Position numbers and translations under genes: made by a program | Part shown: positions 18,849 to 27,376 of the stretch, piece after piece | Position numbering within the stretch: the stretch's first letter is position 1 | How the letters are laid out: each line of letters opens with the position of its first letter | The notes under the pieces: generated by a model | What the model saw: only the letters and a program-made list of their open reading frames with translations | Database searches by the model: none | What the model was told of the DNA's origin: nothing | DNA from: Psychromonas sp. CNPT3 | GTDB taxonomy: Bacteria > Pseudomonadota > Gammaproteobacteria > Enterobacterales > Psychromonadaceae | Length of the DNA stretch: 64,000 nt | Assembly: GCF_000153405.2 (NCBI RefSeq) | Contig: NC_020802.1 | Coordinates: 2,251,883-2,315,882, forward strand | Direction of reading: 5' to 3'

Positions 18849-19796
18849 ATGTTTTTTAGTAGCCCGTTTAAATTAAGAAAAAAAGGTATTATGGGGATGA
18901 ACCAACGTAACAGTGCTTACATTGGTCGTTATAATCCACGTAAACTCTACCCTTTAGTTGATAACAAACTAAAAACTAAAATCATTGCCCGCGAGGCCAA
19001 TGTAACTACGCCTGCTTTATTGGGCGTGATAGCGATACAAGCTGAAGTGGCGGGTGTTGAACAATACATTAAAGAGTGTAGTGGCTTTGTTATCAAGCCA
19101 GCTAAAGGCAGTGGCGGTAAAGGCATTTTAGTTATTACTAAAGTAAAGAATGGACGCTACTATCGACCTAACGGCAGTGAAGTCTCGTTGCCAGAAGTGC
19201 AACGTCATGTCAGCAATATTTTAGCGGGTTTATTTAGCTTAGGTGGCAGTGCCGATGTCGCCGTTGTAGAAGCCTTGATCCAATTTGATGATGCCTTTGA
19301 TGGTTTTAGCTTTGAAGGTGTACCTGATGTGCGTGTTATCGTGTTTAAAGGCTTCCCAGTGATGGCTATGATGCGCCTTTCGACAGCAGTTTCTGATGGT
19401 AAAGCCAACTTACACCAAGGCGCGGTGGGTGTGGGTATCGATATTAGTTCAGGTAAGGCCTTACATGCAGTGCAGTTTGATAAACCTATCAAATATCACC
19501 CGGATACTGGCAAAGAGTTGGCATTATTACAAGTCCCTAAATGGGATAGATTAATATGGCTTGCCTCTAGCTGCTATGAGATGTCTGGCATGGGCTATTT
19601 AGGCACAGATATGGTACTGGATCGTTATTTAGGCCCTATGTTGTTAGAGCTCAATGCGCGTCCTGGCTTGGCAATTCAAATCGCTAATGGTCAAGGTATA
19701 TTACCACGCCTTAAGTTGGTTGAAAGTTTAGGTGAAAATGTCAGTATGAGCGTCGATGAACGCGTACAATTTTGTAAAGATAACTTTTCACAATAA
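18849..19796 (+). CDS. RimK-like ATP-grasp alpha-L-glutamate ligase-like protein
   Basis: A 315-residue cytoplasmic ATP-grasp enzyme of the alpha-L-glutamate ligase-like family, expected to form an amide bond with an amino acid using ATP. The phosphate-binding loop FVIKPAKGSGGKGILVI is near residues 78-94, VPDVRVIVFKGFPVMAMMRL supplies the nucleotide-binding strands, and LLELNARPGLAIQIANG near residue 264 holds the Mg-binding Glu and Asn. It begins 3 bases after the 7TM gene stop with AGGAAT upstream. The acceptor substrate is unknown. Relatives are found in the same three-gene set in many gammaproteobacteria. Confidence 0.9.
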   Translation: MFFSSPFKLRKKGIMGMNQRNSAYIGRYNPRKLYPLVDNKLKTKIIAREANVTTPALLGVIAIQAEVAGVEQYIKECSGFVIKPAKGSGGKGILVITKVKNGRYYRPNGSEVSLPEVQRHVSNILAGLFSLGGSADVAVVEALIQFDDAFDGFSFEGVPDVRVIVFKGFPVMAMMRLSTAVSDGKANLHQGAVGVGIDISSGKALHAVQFDKPIKYHPDTGKELALLQVPKWDRLIWLASSCYEMSGMGYLGTDMVLDRYLGPMLLELNARPGLAIQIANGQGILPRLKLVESLGENVSMSVDERVQFCKDNFSQ

Positions 19797-19828
19797 AAAA
19801 CGCCACGTTATAACGTGGCGCCCTTTTT
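19795..19828. terminator. Bidirectional terminator
   Basis: A perfect 20-base palindrome at 19801-19820 (CGCCACGTTA and complement) flanked by A6 and T5. It lies between convergent transcripts: the ATP-grasp operon and the Spy-like gene. Confidence 0.85.
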
Positions 19829-19838
19829 CATCTTATTT

Positions 19839-20312
19839 CTAACCTTTTCTATTACTTCTATGCATTTTATAATCTGCTTTTTGCGCATCTGTTAACACTT
19901 GAAAACTATCATAACGCGCTTTTAAATTACTCACTCTACGTTCTATTTTTTGCTGTTGCTTACTTTCAAGCATTGCACGCACTTTAGCTTCATCAAATGT
20001 GGCACTATTTAACATATCAAAATGTGTGCTACGCATACTTTTACGAGATACGCGCCGCTTTTCCCAGATACTCTTTATCTTTTGTTGTTGCGTAGCACTT
20101 AAATTTAAGCCCGAAAACATTCTTTTAGCATGATGCCCTGCAGATTTATTAGTATCGCAAGCATTCAAAGTCCATTTTCCACCATGATTATTCTTATCGT
20201 GATGATTATGGTTATCATTATTGTAACTTGTTGCGCTGACCGTTGTTGCTGCGCCTAATGCCAAAACTAATGCCAGTATACGAACAGATGATGTTAATCG
20301 GATTTTTTGCAT
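19839..20312 (-). CDS. Spy/CpxP-like LTxxQ periplasmic protein
   Basis: A 157-residue exported protein. The signal peptide spans about 1-28 (hydrophobic [19 protein letters not shown]). Two LTxxQ-type motifs are present, LSATQQQKIKSIWE and LTDAQKADYK, which mark the Spy/CpxP family of periplasmic chaperones and envelope-stress sensors. Right after the signal comes an Asn/His-rich stretch (NNDNHNHHDKNNHGG) that could bind Zn, Ni or Cu. One cysteine remains in the mature protein. I take the ATG at 20312, preceded by AAGGGG; a longer reading from 20429 adds 39 residues that hide the signal. In relatives, Cpx and Bae systems induce such genes; no operator is visible here. Confidence 0.78.
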   Translation of the reverse strand: MQKIRLTSSVRILALVLALGAATTVSATSYNNDNHNHHDKNNHGGKWTLNACDTNKSAGHHAKRMFSGLNLSATQQQKIKSIWEKRRVSRKSMRSTHFDMLNSATFDEAKVRAMLESKQQQKIERRVSNLKARYDSFQVLTDAQKADYKMHRSNRKG

Positions 20313-20436
20313 ATAATGCCCCTTGCATTCATTAATGTAGGCCTTCATTATAGTAGGGAATTTTGTCTTAATTATGTCGAGATAAACACCTTTTGTGACA
20401 ACGGGTGCCAATATGCTGTTTTGACACAATTTGACA

Positions 20437-20467
20437 TAAAAAAACCGAGAATAATCTCGGTTTTTTT
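20437..20467 (-). terminator. Terminator of sspAB
   Basis: CCGAGA, a 4-base loop, TCTCGG, with A7 on one side and T7 on the other, 20 bases past the sspB stop on the minus strand. Confidence 0.85.
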
Positions 20468-20487
20468 ATTGATAAGTATCCGCTTTG

Positions 20488-20892
20488 CTATTTTACAATA
20501 GTAAGCTTAGGCCCACCTGATTTCGGTTTTTTCTTCTCGATATCGGGTGGAGACGCTTCTAATGCTTCATAGGCCGGCTCATCCGGAAACATAGTTCCAG
20601 CACCATTCTCTCTAGCATAAATACCTACAATCGCATATACAGGGACATAAACTTGCATCGCTTGCCCAGAAAATCGAGCATTAAAGGCGATAGCATTATC
20701 ATCCATTGTAAATTGTACAACAGAGCTTGGGGCGATATTGAGGACGATTTTTCCATCTTCAATAAATTGTTCTGGTACATCTACCCCTTTTTTTGTTGCA
20801 TCTACAATGATATGTGGCGTGCATTCACTGTCAACGATCCAGTTATAAAAGGCACGCAACAAATAAGGTCTCTGTATTAACATGGCGTCCAT
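20488..20892 (-). CDS. sspB: ClpXP adaptor SspB
   Basis: Adaptor that delivers ssrA-tagged proteins to ClpXP. The N-terminal domain (1-110) carries RPYLLRAFYNWIVD, IVLNIAPSSVVQF and IYARENGAGTMFP, all family landmarks of the tag-binding dimer. The end, KLTIVK, corresponds to the ClpX-binding tail (LRVVK in E. coli). The linker between them is only about 20 residues, shorter than in E. coli (134 vs 165 residues overall). The ATG overlaps the sspA stop by one base (TAATG), fixing the start. Confidence 0.93.
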   Translation of the reverse strand: MDAMLIQRPYLLRAFYNWIVDSECTPHIIVDATKKGVDVPEQFIEDGKIVLNIAPSSVVQFTMDDNAIAFNARFSGQAMQVYVPVYAIVGIYARENGAGTMFPDEPAYEALEASPPDIEKKKPKSGGPKLTIVK

Positions 20893-21524
20893 TATAGACC
20901 GACTCGAATTTCACGTTCCGTTTCAGTTAAAGATGCTTGAAAAGACTCACGCTCAAATACTTTTACCATATAACTTTTAAGTCCAGCGATCTCACCACTA
21001 AGCTCAATTTTAAGCTCAGGAAGACGCCATAATAAAGGGGCCATATAACAATCGATTAAAGTGAAGTCTTCTGACATAAAGTAGGCGAAATGATCAAAAA
21101 CAGGCGCGATCAATGAAATTGAATCACCTAGTTTAATACGAGCGGCAGTCGCAGCAGCTGCATCTGAGCCCATAATAATAGCCACTAAAGGATACCAATC
21201 TCTTTCTACACGTTGCATCATTAAACGGCTTTTACCACGCTCTACCGGGTAAACAGGCATGAGTGGTGGATGAGGGAAACGCTCATCTAAATATTCCATG
21301 ATAATACGAGAATCATAAAGGACTAAATCACGATCAACTAATGTCGGGACTGTATTGTATGGGTTTAGTTCAATAAGCTCTTCTGGCCAGTTATCTTCAT
21401 CCGTAAAGGTAATTTCAACGTTAACGCCTTTTTCAGCTAAAACGATACGAGTTTGATGACTATATAAATCTGAGACACCTGAAAAGAGTGTCATAACAGA
21501 ACGTTTATTTGCAGCTACCGTCAT
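20892..21524 (-). CDS. sspA: Stringent starvation protein A
   Basis: A 210-residue RNA-polymerase-associated protein of glutathione S-transferase fold that lacks GST activity and helps stationary-phase survival in E. coli. The thioredoxin-like N-terminus (VMTLFSGVSDLYSHQTRIVL, then PYNTVPTLVDRDLVLYDSRI) and the helical C-domain (about 90-205) are typical. The conserved surface Pro-His-Pro motif is present as RFPHPPLMPVYPVERG. It forms an operon with sspB. The petABC terminator lies upstream, so it should have its own promoter at 21525-21560. Confidence 0.95.
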   Translation of the reverse strand: MTVAANKRSVMTLFSGVSDLYSHQTRIVLAEKGVNVEITFTDEDNWPEELIELNPYNTVPTLVDRDLVLYDSRIIMEYLDERFPHPPLMPVYPVERGKSRLMMQRVERDWYPLVAIIMGSDAAAATAARIKLGDSISLIAPVFDHFAYFMSEDFTLIDCYMAPLLWRLPELKIELSGEIAGLKSYMVKVFERESFQASLTETEREIRVGL

Positions 21525-21560
21525 GGATATTCCTAATAATTATAATTAACATTCTAAAAA

Positions 21561-21584
21561 AGGTAATGTTACTTAACATTACCT
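21561..21584 (-). terminator. Terminator of petABC
   Basis: AGGTAATGTT, a 4-base loop and AACATTACCT, with A6 on the low side, read as T-run on the minus strand. It lies between the petC stop and the sspA start. Confidence 0.8.
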
Positions 21585-21620
21585 TTGTATTTTTTTATGT
21601 GTTACTGAGATTAATATTGC

Positions 21621-22355
21621 TTAGTGAATATCGCGCCAATATTCTTTTTTCAGTAAATAACTCACAAAGAATAAGATAAGCAGAAAAGCGACTACCCATA
21701 TTCCTAAGTTTTGACGCTCCAATTTATTTGGCTCACCAGCATAAACGAGATAGTTTACCAGATCTAACACCACTTGGTCATACTCATCCGATGACATCTC
21801 ACCTTGTTCATCACTTTCGAGTGCGATCACGGTCTTATGCTCAATGCCATCAGCATTAGTCACCATTTCAAATGTTGCCGTTGGCACGCCTTGCAATGAT
21901 TCTAAAATGTGCGGCATACCGACATCCGGGAAGATCACATTATTAACACCAAAGGGACGACTTTCATCTTTATAAAAAGAACGTAAGTAAGTATAGATCC
22001 AATCAGGCCCACGTAAACGCGCTTCTAATGTCAAATCTGGGGGAGCATTACCAAACCATTTAGCCCCCTCTTCTTTATCCATACTATTCACCATTAACTC
22101 GCCAATTTTACTGCCGTTAAAGATAAGATGCTTTTTCATTAACGCATCAGGAATATCAAGATCTTTTGCGACACGTTGATAACGCTGGTATCCCGTAGAG
22201 TGACATGCAAAACAATAATTCATAAAAAGCTTTGCACCGCGTTGTAATGAAGATTTATCTGATAAATCATAATTTGCTTTATCAAGATGTACTCCTGCAC
22301 TTGCAAACACAAGAGATGGTAACAGTGCCACTAAGGCTATCATTATTTTTTTCAT
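21621..22355 (-). CDS. petC: Cytochrome c1 of the bc1 complex
   Basis: A 244-residue membrane-anchored c-type cytochrome. A signal peptide (1-19) precedes the haem-binding CFACH at residues 48-52; the axial Met is probably in FPDVGMPHI. A C-terminal helix (LGIWVVAFLLILFFVSYLLK) anchors it. It passes electrons from the Rieske centre to a soluble cytochrome c. The ATG abuts the petB stop with one shared base, showing coupling. Like other gammaproteobacteria with bc1, the organism should use a cytochrome c oxidase; E. coli lacks this complex. Confidence 0.96.
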   Translation of the reverse strand: MKKIMIALVALLPSLVFASAGVHLDKANYDLSDKSSLQRGAKLFMNYCFACHSTGYQRYQRVAKDLDIPDALMKKHLIFNGSKIGELMVNSMDKEEGAKWFGNAPPDLTLEARLRGPDWIYTYLRSFYKDESRPFGVNNVIFPDVGMPHILESLQGVPTATFEMVTNADGIEHKTVIALESDEQGEMSSDEYDQVVLDLVNYLVYAGEPNKLERQNLGIWVVAFLLILFFVSYLLKKEYWRDIH

Positions 22356-23632
22356 TAGTGTGTCAACCTCGTAGGTAAGGGTTTCGTTTTCTCATTTTTA
22401 GAGTAAATCCACAACGCAATAAAAAATCCAAAATAACCAACCGATGCGATTTGTGCAATCAAGGTTAATAACGGCGTCGCAGCCGACGCGCCCAATATAC
22501 CAAGCACAATGAAACAAATAATGAATTGTGTAATATTTGCTTTGTGTATCCAACTACGGTAGCGGATAGATTTAACCGAACATCTATCAAGCCAAGGTAA
22601 TAAGAATAAAATAGCAATAGAGCCCCCAAAGAAGACAACACCGATGAGTTTATCGGGAATTGCCCGTAAAATCGCATAATAAGGCGTGTAATACCAAACG
22701 GGTGCAATATGACTCGGTGTTTTCAGCCCATTCGCAGGCTCAAAGTTTGGCGCTTCTAATAGATAGCCTCCACCCTCTGGCATGAAAAAGATAACCGCTG
22801 CAAATATCACCAAGAACCCCGAAACGGCCATAATATCTTTGACCGTAAAATAGGGGTGGAAGGGAATTGCATCCATGATATCTTTTTTGCCACTGTAGTG
22901 TTTATGGAAGGTAAATTTGCCTTTAGCCTCTTCTGAAATAGAGCCTTTTTTACGCTTTATCTCAACACCATCTGGATTGTTCGAGCCAACTTCATGCAAC
23001 GCAACAATATGTAAAAAAACCAAAGCCACTAAAGATAAAGGTAATGCAATAACGTGTAAGGCAAAAAATCGATTTAACGTGGCACCTGATATGACATAAT
23101 CACCACGGATCCAAAGCGTTAAATCATCGCCAATAATCGGAATAGCCCCGAATAAAGAGATAATAACTTGAGCGCCCCAAAAAGACATTTGTCCCCAAGG
23201 TAATAAATAGCCCATAAATGCCTCAGCCATTAACACTAAAAAGATCAACATACCGAAGATCCAAATTAGCTCGCGAGGTTTTTGATATGATCCATAAATA
23301 AGACCGCGGAACATATGTAAATAAATAATAACAAAAAATGCTGATGCTCCCGTAGAATGCATATAACGGAGTAACCAACCATATGGCACATCACGCATTA
23401 TATATTCAATGGAAGCAAAAGCACCGGCTGCCGATGGATTATAATGCATCGTTAACCAAATTCCGGTGAGAATTTGATTGGCTAACACCACCATGGCTAA
23501 TGATCCAAAAATATACCAGAAATTAAAGTTAACGGGTGTCGGATATTGCGCAAGATGTTTATTCCACGTTTCGGTCATTGGAATACGAGCATCGATCCAG
23601 TCGATACCCTCGATCACTAACTTTTTAAGCAT
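22355..23632 (-). CDS. petB: Cytochrome b of the bc1 complex
   Basis: A 425-residue polytopic subunit holding both b haems and both quinone sites. The haem-ligand regions are visible: RYMHSTGASAFFVIIYLHMFRG with paired histidines in helix B, and FFALHVIALPLSLVALVFLHI in helix D. The Qo-site PEWY-like element is replaced as in many proteobacteria by PVWYYTPYYA. An insertion with SGKKDIMDAIPFHPYFT precedes the C-terminal helices. It overlaps petA and petC by single bases, so petABC is one operon. Confidence 0.96.
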   Translation of the reverse strand: MLKKLVIEGIDWIDARIPMTETWNKHLAQYPTPVNFNFWYIFGSLAMVVLANQILTGIWLTMHYNPSAAGAFASIEYIMRDVPYGWLLRYMHSTGASAFFVIIYLHMFRGLIYGSYQKPRELIWIFGMLIFLVLMAEAFMGYLLPWGQMSFWGAQVIISLFGAIPIIGDDLTLWIRGDYVISGATLNRFFALHVIALPLSLVALVFLHIVALHEVGSNNPDGVEIKRKKGSISEEAKGKFTFHKHYSGKKDIMDAIPFHPYFTVKDIMAVSGFLVIFAAVIFFMPEGGGYLLEAPNFEPANGLKTPSHIAPVWYYTPYYAILRAIPDKLIGVVFFGGSIAILFLLPWLDRCSVKSIRYRSWIHKANITQFIICFIVLGILGASAATPLLTLIAQIASVGYFGFFIALWIYSKNEKTKPLPTRLTH

Positions 23633-24222
23633 TACGCATCTCCTTTATCTTGGCCGATTAATATTTGTGTATCACTAATATAATAATGCGGAGGGATCAC
23701 TAAATTAAGAGGCGCGGGTACATTTTGAAAAACACGCCCCGCCAGATCAAATTTAGAGCCGTGACAAGGGCAAAAGAAACCCGATTGCACACCTTCAACT
23801 TGCTCTGAGAATGAATCCGGTAAATAACTCGGTGAGCAACCAAGATGCGTACAAATACCCACTGCCACAAATATTTTTGGCTTTAATGATCGTTGAGGAT
23901 TTTGAGCATAGCCAGGTTGCTGCGCTTCTAATGAGTCGGGATCGCGAAGCCTATCAGCATGAGACGCGAGCTCATCTAATATTTTAGGGGTTCGAGATAC
24001 AACCCAAACTGGTTTTCCACGCCATTCTACACGGATCAGTTGCCCGGGTTGGATCTTACTGATATCCACAGTAACAGGTGCGCCCGCAGCCTTAGCTTTT
24101 TCACTCGGACTCCAAGATTTTATAAAAGGTACCGCTACCGCAGCGGCCCCTATACCACCAACAACCCCAGTTGTTAGTGTAAGAAATTTGCGACGGCCAG
24201 TATTAACAGGCGGATTGCTCAT
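23632..24222 (-). CDS. petA: Rieske iron-sulfur protein of the bc1 complex
   Basis: A 196-residue [2Fe-2S] protein. The N-terminus has a twin-arginine signal-anchor (Arg10-Arg11-Lys, then a hydrophobic helix). Cluster ligands are in CTHLGC and CPCHGS in the C-terminal third, with the structural cysteines of each loop present. It takes electrons from ubiquinol at the Qo site. It is first in petABC. The start is preceded by GGAGAT. Normal length for the family. Confidence 0.96.
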   Translation of the reverse strand: MSNPPVNTGRRKFLTLTTGVVGGIGAAAVAVPFIKSWSPSEKAKAAGAPVTVDISKIQPGQLIRVEWRGKPVWVVSRTPKILDELASHADRLRDPDSLEAQQPGYAQNPQRSLKPKIFVAVGICTHLGCSPSYLPDSFSEQVEGVQSGFFCPCHGSKFDLAGRVFQNVPAPLNLVIPPHYYISDTQILIGQDKGDA

Positions 24223-24432
24223 TTTACCATCTCCATAAAAATGACTAAAGTTAGCCTACAACATCAAAATAATAGAAACATATTTACAAAAACGCTGAAA
24301 GGTGAATAAAAATTTTCTGAATTCTAAAGAAGTCGACATCTATTTACAAGCTATTAACATTAGTTTTAGGAGGGAGAATAGATAAAAGCATGGCTTAATT
24401 GACCATGCTCTCATTATTCACATTAATTTGCT

Positions 24433-24957
24433 TTATAATGCGCCATCCATCACGGATGTTGCTCCCGTTTTTGCAAGTTTAGCCAAATCTTTATCTATCC
24501 AGAAAAGTGCTTTACCTTCCTCTCCTACTAACGATATTTTATCTAGAATACCTTTAAATAATTTTTCTTCTTCATGCTGCTCTGCAACATACCATTGTAA
24601 GAAATTAAACGTTGAGTAATCTTGCGTTGAAAATGCAACGTGTGTTAACGCATTGATTTGACGCGTGATCAGACACTCATGTTCATAAGTAGCTTCAAAT
24701 ATTTCTTTCAATGAATTGAATTCATGTGGTGGAGCCTCTATTGCGCCTAGTATTGGCAACGCACCCGTTTCACTCACATATGTAAACAAACGATTCATAT
24801 GTTGCATCTCTTCACCCGCATGCGCTCGCAGCATCATAGCTGCACCATCGAATCCTTTATCTTCACACCAAGCGCTCATTTGTAAATATAAATTCGAAGA
24901 ATAAAATTCAAGATTTATCTGCTCATTTAACTTTTCTACCATTGTATAGGCTAGCAT
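24433..24957 (-). CDS. ftnA: Ferritin (FtnA type, non-haem)
   Basis: A 174-residue bacterial ferritin subunit; 24 subunits would form an iron-storage shell. The ferroxidase residues match E. coli FtnA numbering: Glu17 (INLEFY), Tyr24, Glu50 and His53 (HAGEEMQHM) and Glu94 (YEHEC), with the later acidic site in [18 protein letters not shown] lies before the ATG. It is monocistronic and sits between petA and the ribosomal genes, which are usually adjacent in related genomes. A divergent DUF3334 gene shares its upstream region. Confidence 0.95.
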   Translation of the reverse strand: MLAYTMVEKLNEQINLEFYSSNLYLQMSAWCEDKGFDGAAMMLRAHAGEEMQHMNRLFTYVSETGALPILGAIEAPPHEFNSLKEIFEATYEHECLITRQINALTHVAFSTQDYSTFNFLQWYVAEQHEEEKLFKGILDKISLVGEEGKALFWIDKDLAKLAKTGATSVMDGAL

Positions 24958-25240
24958 GCTATTTCCTTTTCATTGTTATATTTGTAAGAAACCTTTTAAA
25001 TCCTGTTTCTTATTTTACACACCTTATTAACATTTATTCGACATGTCACTGAATAGTAATTAAAAAAGTGATTTATCGCGAATTTTAATTACTCTAAATA
25101 CGCACTTCGTTTTATAAAAAATAACGCATTATGTTAATCAAGTATGGTTTTTGAAAAATAGATGCCCAAGCAATAGCATAATGAGATAAATAGAATATTA
25201 TTATGCTATTGATTTATTTATTATTAACACAGGGGCCTCC

Positions 25241-25921
25241 ATGGCAAAAACAAAAACGGTAACGACTGATGATGTGTTACTTCTTTTATGTAATTCAGTT
25301 AAATCAGTTCTGGGCAAAGCCACAAACCATCCCATTCACTATTCTTCAATGGTTCAAAAAATCAATAAAACGGGTTTAAAACCAGATATTGGTTGTTTCG
25401 TTCTTTTTGATGGGGGGTTTTCAGGTTTAGTGATCCTTAACTTTAGCGCAGCCTCCGCTTTAGAGATCTATCAAAATTATATGCTACATATGGGGATCCC
25501 AGAAAATGAGCTTGCTCAATCGCACACATCTGATGAAGTCAGTGATGTGATGGGTGAGTTGATGAACCAAATGATAGGTTATTTCACAAGTGTTATTGCT
25601 CAGGAGATGCAAACCTCTATCACCCAAAACCAGCCAAAAATGCTCACCATTAACAAACAAGTTCAACTCTCAATTGATACTAATCTAGATAGACCACAAG
25701 CACGTAGAGTGACTTTTACAACAGAAAAAAATAATATTTTCTATCTTGAAATGGCCATGGATAAAACCGAATTTATTAAGTTGCCAAATTTTGAGCGACG
25801 TGAAAAGTTTGATGCTGATAGTATTATTGATGCAGAAAACAATAAAAAAGATGCAGAGCCAACACCTGAAGTAGTAATGGATTCTACTGAACAAGATCTA
25901 CTCGATGAATTAGGTTTGTAA
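25241..25921 (+). CDS. DUF3334 protein, predicted CheX-like phosphatase
   Basis: A 226-residue soluble protein of the DUF3334 family found in Vibrionales and Alteromonadales; no function is assigned to the family as far as I know. I see the CheC/CheX/FliY phosphatase consensus [DS]-x3-E-x2-N-x22-P with exact spacing: Asp102, Glu106, Asn109, Pro132, inside a long amphipathic helix DVMGELMNQMIGYF. A charged linker (about 190-213) leads to a C-terminal EQDLLDELGL, much like the CheY-binding end of CheZ (DDLLDSLGF). The inference is a CheX-fold protein that binds and dephosphorylates a receiver domain. It is monocistronic, with a terminator after it. The fold and activity are inference; the motifs are seen. 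Confidence 0.8.
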   Translation: MAKTKTVTTDDVLLLLCNSVKSVLGKATNHPIHYSSMVQKINKTGLKPDIGCFVLFDGGFSGLVILNFSAASALEIYQNYMLHMGIPENELAQSHTSDEVSDVMGELMNQMIGYFTSVIAQEMQTSITQNQPKMLTINKQVQLSIDTNLDRPQARRVTFTTEKNNIFYLEMAMDKTEFIKLPNFERREKFDADSIIDAENNKKDAEPTPEVVMDSTEQDLLDELGL

Positions 25922-25929
25922 ATACGAGT

Positions 25930-25965
25930 TCCAGCATTGCATTTTAAATGCTGGAGTTTCCTTTT
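25930..25965 (+). terminator. Probable terminator of DUF3334 gene
   Basis: CCAGCATT and AATGCTGG form a stem around an internal AT-rich loop, followed by a broken T-run (TTTCCTTTTT). Confidence 0.6.
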
Positions 25966-26493
25966 TCCAATAAAGACACATCACCGCCCTTTTCTCTTTA
26001 TGTAGCTATCCTTTCCATACACATTAATAAAAGAACAAGAAAGCTAACTCTTCAAAAAAAGCGTAATGCCTCTCATCATGATGGATTTTCGAAAACCCGT
26101 TTAAGTTTGAACTCTAGCGCTAAATTTGAAACTTAATTATTCTACATTACATGTTATAACGAGGTTTTATCATACGGGTCAAAAAGACAGATAAGTTAAT
26201 GTCACATGCCCTCTGGCAGAGCGAGCATTGCACGACTGCATTATTATCAGGAAAAGGGGTGAACATCTTAATTTCACGTATAACACTGCGAAAACAACTA
26301 CTTTCCGGCTTATTAGGCACATACATTAAATATCACAGGTACATTATTTTATGCGCATAAAGCTCAGCGAACAATGAATGATTTCATCAAAAATCTATTA
26401 TGGCGTTTTATAATATATAAAATAAGATCGTCTATGGGGAGCTAATAGCCAGTGTTTTTTTAATGAAGCGTAAATTCGATGGGGAAAAAAAAT

Positions 26494-26523
26494 AAAAAAA
26501 ACCCAGTATAAACTGGGTTTTTG
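26494..26523 (-). terminator. Terminator of rplM-rpsI
   Basis: AAACCCAGT, a 4-base loop and ACTGGGTTT with A- and T-runs, 20 bases beyond the rpsI stop on the minus strand. Confidence 0.87.
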
Positions 26524-26542
26524 TAATTCGAAAAACGAAATA

Positions 26543-26932
26543 TTAACGTTTTGAGAATTGTGGACGTTTACGTGCTTTATGTAGACCAACTTTCTTACGC
26601 TCAACGATTCGAGAATCACGAGTAACAAAGCCAGCAGTACGTAGTTCAGGACGTAAAGTTTCGTCAAATATCATTAACGCACGTGTAATACCTAAACGGA
26701 TTGCGCCCGCTTGACCAGTAGTACCACCACCTTTAACAGTGATGTTAAAGTCGAATTTTTCCATTGCGCCAACTAACTCTAATGGTTGACAAACAACCAT
26801 AGAAGCAGTTTCACGAGCGAAATATTCATCAAGTGTGCGTTTGTTGATAGTAATTTGACCACTACCTGCTTTCATAAATACACGAGCTACAGAGCTCTTG
26901 CGACGACCAGTGCCGTAATATTGATTTGCCAT
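26543..26932 (-). CDS. rpsI: 30S ribosomal protein S9
   Basis: A 129-residue small-subunit protein whose C-terminal tail reaches the P-site tRNA. The start [19 protein letters not shown], the middle [17 protein letters not shown] and the end [11 protein letters not shown] are all strongly conserved, the last Arg being the residue that contacts tRNA. It is the second gene of rplM-rpsI, 15 bases after rplM. Confidence 0.98.
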   Translation of the reverse strand: MANQYYGTGRRKSSVARVFMKAGSGQITINKRTLDEYFARETASMVVCQPLELVGAMEKFDFNITVKGGGTTGQAGAIRLGITRALMIFDETLRPELRTAGFVTRDSRIVERKKVGLHKARKRPQFSKR

Positions 26933-26947
26933 TGTTTTATATTCCTA

Positions 26948-27376
26948 TTAGATGTCTAAAACTTGTGGTTGCTGTGCAGAATGTTGATGCTCAGTTCCAG
27001 CATAAACTTTCAACTTACGGTACATTGCGCGGCCTAGAGGGCCTTTTGGTAACATACCTTTAACAGCTTTCTCAATAACACGCTCTGGTGCACGAATGAT
27101 AAGATCTTCAAAACTAATTGATTTAATACCACCGATGAAACCAGTGTGGTGGTAATAGATTTTACCTTTCGCTTTATTACCAGTTACGGTAATTTTCTCA
27201 GCATTGATAACGATGATGTAATCGCCAGTATCAACATGAGGAGTGTATTCTACTTTATGTTTGCCACGTAGGCGCAACGCGATTTCAGTAGCAAGACGAC
27301 CTAAAGTTTTACCTTCAGCATCAACTACAAACCACTCGCGTTTTACGTCAGCAGGTTTAGCAACAAATGTTTTCAT
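26948..27376 (-). CDS. rplM: 50S ribosomal protein L13
   Basis: A 142-residue early-assembling large-subunit protein. The N-terminal [20 protein letters not shown], the central [10 protein letters not shown] and the C-terminal [14 protein letters not shown] agree with the family and with its full length (E. coli 142). It is the first gene of the operon with rpsI, transcribed from the leader at 27377-27531. Confidence 0.98.
   Translation of the reverse strand: MKTFVAKPADVKREWFVVDAEGKTLGRLATEIALRLRGKHKVEYTPHVDTGDYIIVINAEKITVTGNKAKGKIYYHHTGFIGGIKSISFEDLIIRAPERVIEKAVKGMLPKGPLGRAMYRKLKVYAGTEHQHSAQQPQVLDI

Larger units (their letters stand above)
25922..26542. other. Long intergenic region between DUF3334 and rpsI
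   Basis: About 620 bases between convergent genes. It contains a terminator at each end (25930-25965 and 26494-26523) and an 11-base palindrome CTCTGGCAGAG at 26211-26221. A 62-codon frame at 25948-26136 starts inside the terminator hairpin, has no ribosome site and is not credible. I see no tRNA or known RNA fold. Confidence 0.5.

Noticed and set aside
20313-20429. Longer start of the Spy-like protein
   Set aside because: It would add 39 residues before a clear signal peptide; the ATG at 20312 has AAGGGG upstream.
25948-26136. 62-codon frame after the DUF3334 gene
   Set aside because: It begins inside a terminator hairpin, has no Shine-Dalgarno and no recognisable sequence.
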